Source: Pterois miles | Taxonomy: Eukaryota > Chordata > Actinopteri > Perciformes > Scorpaenidae | Length of the DNA stretch: 64,000 bases | Direction: 5' to 3' | Assembly (NCBI GenBank): GCA_947000775.1 | Contig: CAMQGK010000052.1 | Span: forward strand, 33,324,501 to 33,388,500 | Shown: piece by piece, positions 12,201-22,600 of the stretch | How positions within the stretch are numbered: the stretch's first letter is position 1 | How the letters are laid out: each line of letters starts with the position of its first letter | The notes under the pieces: model-generated | Databases searched by the model: none | What the model was told of the DNA's origin: nothing | What the model saw: the letters and a program-made list of their open reading frames with translations, nothing else | Made by a program: the position numbers and the translations under genes

Positions 12201-13104
12201 TTATTTTACTGTCAATTTTCTTCATTGCACCTTATTTCATTCACTGCACCTTCTCTTTTACTTTTTACTTTTTACTGTACTGTATTTATCTGTACTGTTG
12301 ATGCTGCTAAGACACCCGAATTTCCCTCCGGGGATTAATAAAGGTTCATCTTATCTTATCTTATCTTATATTCGGGTTAATTACACAATTACTTGGAAGC
12401 ATCATAAATGTGGTGTAACTTGTTCCGCCTGTTTTGCATCCAACTAAATATTAAAATGAACACTAAGTGGAGATGAAATGATCCACAAATCTTTGTAAAT
12501 TTCCCATTCATAATACATTATTATTATTATGATTAATCTATTCTGGTGAAATAAACAAAACTCTTTTTTCATATTATTGCAGGACTTTGGTCCAAAAGTT
12601 AACTTCAAGAAAAGGAAAGTGCGTGTTGGAGGCTTCAGTGGACTTCCTGCTTTGAGCCAAGAACTAGTGCTGCGAATGCAACAAGAGCCAAATCTAGCAG
12701 ACTTTAAACCGGTGGAGCAGTGTAACCTGGACTACCATCCTCAGCGTGGCTCCGCCATTGACCCACATCTAGATGACTCCTGGCTTTGGGGGGAACGTCT
12801 GGTCACCATCAACATGCTGTCAAACACTACTCTCACCATGTCCCTTGAACAGGGTCTACCAGAGTTGGGACTAGCAGAGGAGGTCCACGTAGCAGTGCAT
12901 CTTCCTCGCAGATCTCTAGCAGTGTTATACGGCGAGGCGCGACACAGATGGAAACATGCCATTCGTAGGGACGACGTTCAGGAGCGCAGAGTTTGCAGCA
13001 CATTCAGAGAGCTGTCTGCAGAGTTCCTACCTGGAGGTCAGCAGGCAGAGCTGGGAGCTCAGCTGTTGAACATTTCTTTGAGCTTCCAAGGAACTCCGAT
13101 ATGA
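9244..13104 (+). CDS. alkbh4: alkbh4: AlkB homolog 4, Fe(II)/2-oxoglutarate dioxygenase, complete
   Basis: ALKBH4 is a 2-oxoglutarate- and iron-dependent dioxygenase reported to demethylate actin Lys84 and to act on other substrates (family knowledge). Three coding exons, 9244-9375, 10103-10291 and 12583-13104 (stop TGA), join in phase 0 and give 280 residues; human has 302. Exon 1 has the Cys-rich N-terminal motif CACKGIRRCLKCE. Exon 2 has FPFPGVFLRKNF and SQSGRRKQ. Exon 3 carries the catalytic core: the HxD iron ligands in IDPHLDDSWLWGERLV (His169, Asp171), a distal His in RWKHAIRRDD (about His232), and FRELSAEFLPGG near the C-terminus. The in-frame ATG at 9259 is an alternative start five codons later. 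The exon 2 donor (GTTATG) is weak. Intron 2 was enlarged by two LINE fragments. Confidence 0.94.
9608..10012. mobile_element. hAT-like MITE in alkbh4 intron 1
   Basis: Inverted ends GGTGGTGGAAAAGAG (left) and CTTCTTCCACCACTG (right) enclose about 0.4 kb of AT-rich sequence with many 'AAGTACTTTTACTT' motifs. This pattern is common in teleost dispersed repeats. A longer relative is at 15004-15896, and a fragment lies near 8655-8765. The target duplication could not be fixed with confidence. Confidence 0.6.
10080..10092 (+). repeat. poly(T) run before alkbh4 exon 2
   Basis: A long T run (about 10073-10092) lies just before the exon 2 acceptor (CTGTGAAG, exon from 10103). It probably supplies the polypyrimidine tract. 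The AAG acceptor is non-optimal but keeps frame with both neighbouring exons. Confidence 0.7.
10455..10835 (-). mobile_element. LINE 3' fragment, RTE-like
   Basis: Minus-strand translation gives SILLYGCEMWDLTQVNVKKL then QTFINSRLRY, and after frame changes RRRPRGRPRTRWRDYI. The 'LYGxExW' block and the following RGRPxxRWxDxI are typical of the C-terminus of RTE/L1-like reverse transcriptase ORFs in fish. The fragment contains stops and lacks the catalytic core. It abuts the plus-strand L2 element that follows, suggesting nested or neighbouring insertions in alkbh4 intron 2. Confidence 0.65.
10843..12069 (+). pseudogene. L2 LINE reverse transcriptase, C-terminal 408 codons open
   Basis: The frame is open for 408 codons, unusual for an intronic LINE remnant. 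RT motifs are visible: RPVALTS near residue 20, FFDFSSAFNTV (first catalytic Asp), GAPQGTVLSPFLF from about residue 145, and FSDDSSIVG from residue 176, where the family consensus is FADD. Then come GKTKELVVDFRK and YKFLGVHLNNKLDW. The N-terminal endonuclease and early fingers are missing, so the fragment cannot retrotranspose alone. The first ATG is probably not a true start. The absence of stops suggests a fairly recent insertion. Confidence 0.85.
10850..12370 (+). mobile_element. 5'-truncated L2-clade (CR1-like) LINE
   Basis: A non-LTR retrotransposon copy with the C-terminal reverse-transcriptase part of the ORF, an AT-rich 3' UTR and a 3' tail with TTAATAAAGGTTCATC followed by four to five TTATC units, characteristic of fish L2 elements. 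It lies in alkbh4 intron 2 in the sense orientation. The start is abrupt, with no endonuclease domain, as expected from incomplete reverse transcription. Confidence 0.88.
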
Positions 13105-13507
13105 TTAGAGCACAACGCTACAACCAGAGGTGGTGGTCCAGACTATCAAATATAATTATATAAATATAGTTACATTGTGATGATTCTGTCAGAGTTTCAG
13201 ACCTACGCTCCTTCTCAAATGCAGTTATTGTTGTTTATTCCATGTGCTTTTAGGTTTGCCAAACAATGCACAACACAGTGGGAACAAACACATACCAGGC
13301 TGCAAATCAAGTTAATTACTAACCATAAATTAACCCGGACCAGACCAGACCTGGCTGTCAGGGCCATGACGAATACACTGTGGTAACGATTAAATCAACT
13401 CATTTATTTAACAAAAGAAAGTAAAAGAATATGCAAAACAAAGGATCAAGAAGGTATGGAGTGTGTATATCAGTAGTATATCAGGAGTGTAAGGTGTGCG
13501 TGGAGGG

Positions 13508-13565
13508 TATAAGATAAGATAAGATATTCCTTTATTCGTCCCACAGTGGGGAAATTCACAGTATA
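13508..13565 (-). mobile_element. LINE/SINE 3' tail, inverted
   Basis: GATAAGATAAGATATTCCTT followed by TTATTCGTCCCACAGTGGGG is the common reverse-oriented end of fish L2-derived retroposons. Only the tail is present. Confidence 0.6.
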
Positions 13566-14027
13566 ATTGGTGTGTGCATGTTGTAAAATGTATAAAACAA
13601 GCAAAAGATTAACCAAGGAGATCGTAATGCTGCCACATGGCTACCGATGGTGTCTGAGGGGAGAAAGACAATCAGTCATCAAGCAGAGGTTTTATAGGCT
13701 GGGAGCACCGGGCCCAGGTGTTCCCAGAAGGCCCCGATGGCAGGTGAACAGAAACCCTACCAGGTAAACGACAGCAGGGGTCGCCAAAGTTCAATACTTG
13801 ATTCTGATTGGTCAATCACGGCCTTCTACGGTCTGCTGTTTCTTAATAGCAGACTGCTGCTATGTATAATCGACTGTTGCTATGTATAACAGGCCGTTGA
13901 TATGGACACAATTCTGACAAATCATTGATTTCTTATGTGTAATAAATGGGTTAATGTGCAGCAAGCAGGTCATTGTTGTGAAATAAACCCCTTCACTGTT
14001 GTACATTATCCCTTACTGATGCCACAT

Positions 14028-14029
14028 AC

Positions 14030-14072
<43 letters not shown>

Positions 14073-14222
14073 TATGTATATATTATATATATAATGTATA
14101 CGTATATATATTATATATATAATATATACGTATATATTATATATATATATAATATATACGTATATATTATATATGTATATAATATATACGTATATATTAT
14201 ATATGTATATAATATATACATA
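14028..14222. repeat. poly(A) run followed by (TA)n/GTATATATTATATA array
   Basis: About 28 A are followed by some 165 bases of TA-rich repeat made of short palindromes such as ATATACGTATATAT. It can fold on itself on either strand. The tyrosine/isoleucine-rich frames through it are artefacts. Confidence 0.95.
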
Positions 14223-14349
14223 TGAAGAAGAGCTTGTGCTCAAAATGTTACGAACTAAGATGTGCCAATAAAAATGCCAATTAAATTTTTTAATTGTACT
14301 TAAAGGGAGCTACAGTGTGCGGACCTTCTTCTACGTTTCTATTCACAAA

Positions 14350-14475
14350 TATAAAGTCTTAATATTTATGAGAAAAAAAAGTTGTAATGTTCTGAGAATA
14401 AAGTCATAAGTTTAAGAGTTAAAAAAAGTTTGAATATTATGAGAATAAAGTTATAGGTTTATGAGAAAACAAGTC
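14350..14475 (+). repeat. degenerate AATAAAGTCATAAGTTT array, copy 1
   Basis: A short block with the same repeated phrase (GAGAATAAAGTCATAAGTTT, then AGAAAAAAGTCGTAAT-like) as the larger arrays at 16985-17712 and 20460-20645. No coding content. Confidence 0.75.
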
Positions 14476-15003
14476 ATAACCAGCTGTATTTTCAGCAGAC
14501 TAATAATCATTTTCAACTCTGTCTTTTAAAAAAAGAAAAAGATTTTGGTCCGGACCCACTTTGCCTCACCGTGTTTATGTAGAAAGTGTAGTTGAGGGCT
14601 GCTGAATGCTGAAAGTACCAGGTGATGAAGACCTACAGTATATGTAGGTCATTTTAAGCCATGGAAAATAAAGGTATTTAAACTGTTTAAACACTGCATG
14701 CAATGAGCCCTTCACAAGACTGAATAAGCAGAGTACACCTGACAGATCCAAAGTACACCTGTACAGTATGTGATCACCACAAAGGTGAAGTAAGGTATTT
14801 GATGCTTCGGGGCAGCGCCGCTGCTGCATGGCTGTAAACACACACACACACCTTAATGTGGGATTATTCCTTACTTCATGGGCTATTTGGGGATTTATAC
14901 TTTATTTTTACACACTTAAATAGATGTAAGACATAAACACACATTTTATTAAACAAAGCATTTGCACCTTAATTTGGAGGATGTTTAAACAAAGGCTCTT
15001 AAC

Positions 15004-15896
15004 CAGTCGTGGAAAAAAGTACTGAAATCTTTACTTAAGTAAAGTAGTAATACCACAGTGTCGCAAATACAAGTCAAGTAAAAGTACAAAGCACTGGTGT
15101 CAGTATTTACTTAAAGTAACAGCAGTAGTGTCTTGATGTTTGCCACTGTCAGAACATACACACTGTCCAATGCTTTTTGGTTTAAAGTTATTTATTTTTA
15201 TAAGGAGTGTACTGTAATGAGGTGGAGCTGATTTGAACTACTTTATATACTGCTGGGTAGCTTTAACTATAATAGTAGATTATAACGTTGTAGTTTATTA
15301 TCTATTAGTGTGTTTATTTTGCATTAATCATCACAGTTTGCATAGTAGTTAGTAGCTACAGTAGCCAAAAGTGTTAAAATGCTTACTTCATTGCAATTAA
15401 AAGTCAAGTACTCAAAATCTAAAGTAAAAGTACCAAACTACATGTATAATCATCAAATATATCAAAAGTTAAAGTAGTCGTTATGCATAATGTCCCATTT
15501 CATAATAGTGTATATTATTGTATTAGTATATTTCAATTAGTGATGCATTGCTATCTAAGCTGTACATCACATTATACATACATATATACTACAGTATAAT
15601 AATAATAATTATTATTATAATAAGCTAGATCATAATTTGATTTATATTTAAATCAATTCATTAATGACATGAATCTGCAAAGAAACTAGTGACTAAAGCT
15701 GTTGTATAACGGTAAACAATATTTGCCCCTGAATTGTTGTAAAGTAGAAGTTTAAAATAACATATAATGGAAATGCATACATATATATGTATATACAGCA
15801 AATATATTGATATATATGGAATTGAAGTATAAAGTAAATGGAAATAGTACCTCAAAATTGTACTTAAGTGCGGTACTAAGTTACATTCCACCACAG
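15004..15896. mobile_element. hAT-like MITE, 893 bp
   Basis: The left end CAGTCGTGGAAAAAAGTACT is the inverse of the right end TTACATTCCACCACAG with mismatches. Flanking 8-mers CTCTTAAC (14996-15003) and CTCTTATT (15897-15904) match at 6 of 8 positions, fitting an aged hAT target duplication. The interior is AT-rich with repeated AAAGTAAAAGTAC phrases and no ORF. Confidence 0.65.
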
Positions 15897-16119
15897 CTCT
15901 TATTGCAGGATTTCATCTCGTATTGTAGTACTGTAACATTGTAGTATTACTACAGTCACTGTAGTAAAATTACACCACCATGTATGTGTGAGTGTAGACA
16001 CACTGTGTGTATATGTGTATACTGTATCTGCTTTTAATGCAGGACGTCATCTCGTATTGTAGTACTATAACACAGTAGTATTACTACAGTCAGTGTAGTA
16101 CAGTGACAGCAGTACTGTG

Positions 16120-16608
16120 CAGCGGCTCGCCGGTCGGACCTTTATTGTGAAAGCCGCGGCCGGACATCCTTGTTTACTCCCGTTAGCTGCTGGCTGGTCG
16201 TCGGCTATAACTGCTGCACAACCTGTTTGTTGATCGCTCTGTGAGGCTTATTAACACCCGACGGTGTTAGCAGCCGGTTTCATTTCTCAGGGGGCTTTGA
16301 GTAGCCGTCGCCAGGGAGAGACAGCCATCTGTCTGACAGCAGACACAACATTATAACGACTATGTCCTAAAGCTGGTCCTCAGCGCCGGAATTAAAGTGC
16401 TTTTCTAATGTAGCTTGTTAGCTAGCCGCGTCGCGTACAGTGCACACACAGCCGTTTTTGTTCTGCTGCTGCACAGCCTCTGCATGACAAATCATCACAA
16501 GCGTTGAGCAGATATAGGGCGGTTGTTTTGTTGGAAAACGTGTCAAGAATAATCCCCGGTTGGCAATCCTCAGCCCCCGGGGCTAACCCCCGGTCGCCGA
16601 CCGAGTTA
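16120..16608 (+). promoter_or_regulatory. cbl: GC-rich promoter/5' UTR region of cbl
   Basis: GC content and CpG frequency rise sharply here compared with the flanks (for example GCGGCTCGCCGGTCGG near 16122 and CCGCGGCCGG near 16155), and no TATA box is obvious. This is what a CpG-island promoter and leader for the downstream cbl start at 16609 would look like. No precise transcription start can be read. Confidence 0.5.
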
Positions 16609-19600
16609 ATGGCCGGAAATCCGAGGAGGGGCGCCGGTCTCATCGGCTTGATGAAGGACGCCTTTCAGCCCCACCAGCAGCCTCTCCAGCCTCACCAACC
16701 TGCGGTGGTCGATAAGAAAATGGTGGAGAAATGCTGGAAACTCATGGATAAGGTAAAGCCACTGTTTGTAGGGTACACAGAAACGTTAAAATATGGAAGT
16801 GAAAACGAGTCACTTGACTCCTCAGTGTCTCTGCATCAGAAAAACACTCACTTTTACTTCCCTTATTGTCTTTATCGTTATGGGTAAACAACTGTTTTCT
16901 CATCAGCGTTACACCTGAGTAACGTAGTAGTAGTAGTAATAACAGTAGTAGTTTCGATCCTACGACACCTACGATGAAGTATAGAGATTTAGAGAATAAA
17001 GTCAAGATTTTACGAGAAAAAAGTGGAAACATTATAAGAATAAAGTCAGAAGTTTATGAGAAAAAAGTGGTAGTATTATGCAGATAAACTCATGTTTGCA
17101 AGAAAAATGTAATTATGAGAATAAAGTCAGAAGTTTACAGGAAAAAAAATATGTAATTTAAGGAGAATAAAGTCAGACGTTAACAAGAAAAAATATGTTT
17201 AATATTATGATAATAAAGTAAGAAGTTTACCAGGAAAAAAGTCATAATATGAGAAAAAAATATGAGAATAAAATCAGAAGTTTAAGAGGAAAAAAGTTGG
17301 AATAATACGAGAATAAAGTCAGAGGATTACGAGAAAAAGAGGTAATATTATGAGAATAAAGTCTGAAGTTTACAGGAAAAAACATGTAATATTATGAGAG
17401 AAAAGTCAGAAGTTTAGAGAAAAAAACTGTAATATTATGAGATTAAAACCATACTTTTACAAGAAAAAGTCGTAGTAGTACGAGAATAAAGTCAGAAGTT
17501 TAAGACGAAAAAGTCATAATATGATGAAAATAAAGTCATGTTTACAAAAAAAAAGTCATAATATTATGATAATAAAGTCAGAAGTTTGAGAAAAAAGTTG
17601 TAATATGAGAATAAAGTCAGAAGTTTACGAGAATAAATATGTTTAATTTTAGGAGAATATGTCATACATTTACAAGAAAAAAAATTGTAAGTACAGGAAT
17701 AAAGTCATTTAGCCTCCTTCCTGGCATGTTATGGCATGGTTTCATATGATATCTGTGTCTTCACTCTGGCCCTAAAACTGAACCTACTAGAGCCTCTGAA
17801 AGACAGTAAAGACAGTCTGGATGGAGGTTAACTAGTTATACACAAACATTCACACACAACAACCTATTGTGAAACTGGCTGTCATATTTAATAAACACTG
17901 CATTAGCTTTAGCCTCATAAAAGGTATTTTGGCATTTCTGTTAACATTTCGCTGTGTCTGCATGGTCTGTATTATCAAATTGTGATAATTTCTTTGCCAT
18001 GGATTTAGTGGAAACACCTCATGACTGGTTTAGTTTTGAATTGCCGACTGTCACTCCTTCTTATCTTTTCCCTGGTCTTAACTGAGCCAGACAGACGAGA
18101 TGAAAGTAGAGAGGGATGAAGAGACGAGAGTTCACAAGAGATTAATTCAGGAGGGCTGGGGTAAGAAGAAGAGAGGCGTAATATCAGATAAGACACGAGT
18201 ACAATACAGCGTTTGCATGCCTCTCGTTCAGCGTACTGTGTAGAGAGGTGGCTGACTGTGCTGCATCATTTACACCACAGTATGATGTGTCTTCATGTCA
18301 CATGGCACTGACTGATCCGTTTTGCTGGTGGAGGTTTTAAAACTTTTTTTTTTTAAAACCTCCAGTCATATGCTTCCACTTAAGACTGGGTGATAATACA
18401 GTATTACTCTGGTGTGTATTGCCTTGCAGTGGCATGGTATAATGGCAATAGATTGTAATCAGCAACTATGAAAATGAGTCCTTGGAGTTTTGTCTCATGT
18501 AATGCATACGAGAGGAAGAGTTTGTTTGATTACTTTATGGGATTTTTAGCAGATATTTTTACAGATAGTTGCATATTGATTTGAGAAATATTCTTTTCAT
18601 CTAGGACTGTCGTCAACCAAGGAAATTCACTCGTGATTTCATCAACTATTTGATTAGTCAATTTTATCGACAGATCTTTAACTAAAACTTTCTTGAATTT
18701 CTTCCCAAAGAATCACACAAAAGCACCACTTGAAATCTTGTGTTTACCAGAGATGTGCTCACAAGTCTCTTGGAAATCGGTTATTTAGCATGAATCAACT
18801 AAAGCAGTACAATTTTTAGCCTGTTTCTGGCCCAAATTTTGAGCCACAACAACTCAAAGAACGTCAGAACTTCAGCCTTGTCGGGCGTCGTGTGCCGTGC
18901 AGCGTACAGGGGGACCGAGGACCGATTAATGATCACTCAGGTCGTGGCTGACGATCGGACGAAACAGTGTGAGCACATAAATCATGAGCTTTACCTCACA
19001 AACGATCTATTAGTACAGTAGGAGTAGGAAATACACACTACTAAAATACATGCAGTGTATGCCCAGCTTAACACCAAAACAACTGATTCCTGAACTAATC
19101 GACTTATCATCTTGCTATCACCACATCTCCCAACTCTGTTCCCTCAGTCCTCAAGTGAACAATGAATATCTTATAAAGTGTCATGTTGGAAAGCAAACAT
19201 TAACACACACAGATGCACTCAGTTTATTTATTAACACCTACTGTACACTGCTGGGGAAAAAACCCTCGTACTTCCTCTTTTTACTGTCTAAGCAAAAAGT
19301 AAAATGCTAAATTGAGCGTCAAGTCAGTGTTCACACTCTTCATTCAACTGAACTAAACATGTGAAACGTTAAAGCTGCTGGTTAAGTCGTTGATGTCAGG
19401 TTTGTAGATCTTTGACTTTGATAACAAATAGGCTACTGAAGCCTCATTAACGTCAGATAACCAGACATATCAGGACTGGATCTGAAACAGCAGGAAAAAC
19501 TTTCAGTGTACACGACTGCTTTTAAAAAGACAGACTTGAAAAATCTTGACGCTGTCCTCTGTTACAGTTTTATTACAGCTATGTGAGACTTCAAGCCAAA

Positions 19601-22600
19601 ATGGCCCAAACCAGAAAACAGTGTGAATAGCACAAATCTCATTTGTGTTTCCTATCTTATCTTATCTTATCTTATCCAGGTGGTGCGTCTGTGCCAGAAC
19701 CCCAAGGTGGCGCTGAAGAACAGCCCGCCCTACATCCTGGACCTGCTGCCGGACACCTACCAGCACCTACGAACCGTTTTGTCCCGATACGAGGGCAAGA
19801 TGGAGATCCTCGGGGAGAACGAGTATTTCCGCGTGGTCATGGAGAACTTGACCAACAAGACGAAGCAGACCATGAGCCTCTTTAAAGAGGCCAAGGAGAG
19901 GATGTATGAGGAGAACTCCCAGCCCAGGTACACTGACGAAATGTCATTCAAGCGTTTGGGTAACTGACAGATGTTACAGAGATCGGGTTTATTATTGTTT
20001 GAGTTGGCTCCATATCCTGAAATGATGGTGGAAAACTGCCTGCTGCTGACTGAAGCTACCTCTGTGTTATAACCAGTATAAAGTTAATTTGTTACGGATA
20101 ACATCTTCTTTACAGAACTGAACTGTACTGAGTATTGGTTGATTTAAAGTAGGTGGTTTCACCTAATTGCTAATGCTTGTTTATAGAGTGTTTGTAGTCT
20201 TTTTTTTTCACCCCAAAAACAACATGGTAAGTAAATTAGGGGAAATCACATCAGGATTGTTTTGGTCAATGTTCATGATTATTTAACACGATCACTCGTT
20301 GAATTTGGAAACATCATGTACTTAGAGCAAAAACTTATTTTAACGTTGAATGCATCAATCTGGTACAGTTAAGAAACTAGATCTGCGAAGAACTTTGTGC
20401 TCTTGTAAACAATTTAATCATAAACACGTTGGTTGTATACGATGGAGTATTAAGGCCACATTGAGGGAAAAAACAAAAACTGAGATTTCAAGAAAACAGT
20501 TGTAATATTATGAGAATAAAGTCATAAGTTTAAGAGAAAAAAGTCACATAAGAATAAAGTCATAAGTTTGAGAATTAAGTCATAATATTATGAGAATAAA
20601 GTCGTAAGTGTACAAGGGAAAAAATTGTAATATTACACAGATAAAAATGTGTGATTAAATATTTTAATCACCTGACAGCACTATTTCTAACTCAAGACAT
20701 AATGAAAACATCATTGCTAAATGTAACGTAGAACAATAAATCCATTTATGTAAATGATCTTGTTTTCATAGTCATTTAATTGTAAATGAAATTGGATTCA
20801 CAGCCCTAAAGTGAAGCCGTTCAAAGGGAGTCCTCTGTCTTGGTCATATTTCCACAAAACTATGAAAAACTGAATTTAGAGACATATGAAAGTAACCAGT
20901 TTACATTGCAGCGGCCTCATTTCTGAACAGCTATTAATCTTTTGGGTCGACAATCCTGTACAGGCTTTAAACAGGTCAGATAACCACCGTCTCTTTAGAT
21001 AGAAACTGAAAGATACCGCTCTATTAAAAAGTACTCGTCTATACCAGGTTACTGTGATGAAATCCAACCTGTGATCTTTGTCAGAAGCAAACCAGCCAAC
21101 TGAACTGAAGTAGAATCACTCAAAGATAGCCTGATTGAAAACTGTCGCAATCACATCCACTTCCTCTGTTTCTAAGAAAACCATTACTAAGCAAAAGCTC
21201 ATCCTTCCTGTGATGCAGTCTGATTTTTTTTAATCAACATTTCCTCATTAGATGCTCTGCATCAACAACTGTCAGGAAGGTTTGCAAGGCGTTTTACTAA
21301 GTACAGTCCCGACTTGTTGGTGCCTTCACCTACTTTAACAGTCATCTCTCTTTAACTAGAAAAGACTCGTCTCTTTAACTAGAAAAGAGTCATCTCCCTT
21401 TAACTAGAAAAGAGTCATCTCCTTTTAACTAGAAAAGAGTCATCTCCCTTTAACTAGAAAAGAGTCGTCTCTCTTTAACTAGAAAAGAGTCATCTCTTTA
21501 ACTAGAAAAGACTCGTCTCCCTTTAACTAGAAAAGAGTCGTCTCCCTTTAACTAGAAAAGAGTCGTCTCCCTTTAACTAGAAAAGAGTCATCTCTCTTTA
21601 ACTAGAAAAGAGTCGTCTCTCTTTAACTAGAAAAGAGTCATCTCTTTAACTAGAAAAGAGTCGTCTCCCTTTAACTAGAAAAGAGTCATCTCCCTTTAAC
21701 TAGAAAAGAGTCGTCTCTCTTTAACTAGAAAAGAGTCATCTCTTTAACTAGAAAAGAGTCGTCTCCCTTTAACTAGAAAAGAGTCATCTCCCTTTAACTA
21801 GAAAAGAGTCGTCTCTCTTTAACTAGAAAAGACTCATCTCTTTAACTAGAAAAGAGTCGTCTCCCTTTAACTAGAAAAGAGTCATCTCCCTTTAACTAGA
21901 AAAGAGTCGTCTCTCTTTAACTAGAAAAGAGTCATCTCCCTTTAACTAGAAAAAAGTCGTCTCTCTTTAACTAGAAAAGAGTCGTCTCTCTTTAACTAGA
22001 AAAGACTCGGCTCTCTTTAACTAGAAAAGACTCGGCTCTCTTTAACTATAAAAGAGTCGTCTCTCTTTAACTAGAAAAGAGTCGTCTCCCTTTAACTAGA
22101 AAAGAGTCATCTCCTTTTAACTAGAAAAGAGTCGTCTCCCTTTAACTATAAAAGAGTCGTCTCTCTTTAACTAGAAAAGACTCGGCTCTCTTTAACTAGA
22201 AAAGACTCGGCTCTCTTTAACTAGAAAAGACTCGGCTCCCTTGAGCTGAAAAGTAGTGGTTCAGTACATAAATAGCATTTCTTTAAAGTTTTGAATATTA
22301 ATTACGGCTGGGACGATACACCAATCTCATGATTCAATACTATCACGATATCGATATGTAATGCGATTTTTAAGTATTGTGATTTGATATTGTGATTTTC
22401 GTTAACTTTTTTAACACTAGACCATGGGGGGAAAAAGTTGAATCATACATTTCCAGGGACATTTATTTTGTAAAATCTCTAAATGAATCCAGTAAAAATG
22501 TTTGATTTTCAGCATGTACGTAGTCAGAGACGTCCTGAAGTCAAATATATACTACTAAAATAATACTTTCTGAGGTTTACTTTGGTTGACGGATACCAAA

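Larger units (their letters stand above)
13105..16120. other. intergenic, alkbh4 3' region to cbl promoter
   Basis: No gene is seen. Candidate polyadenylation hexamers for alkbh4 are AATAAA at 13941 and 14268 (weak evidence). The stretch holds an inverted L2 tail, a poly(A)/(TA)n block, a small AATAAAGTC-type array near 14350-14475 and a hAT MITE at 15004-15896. Confidence 0.6.

Noticed and set aside
21341..22241. CRISPR-like regular repeat
   Set aside because: The repeats are directly tandem with no unique spacers, and the context is a vertebrate intron.
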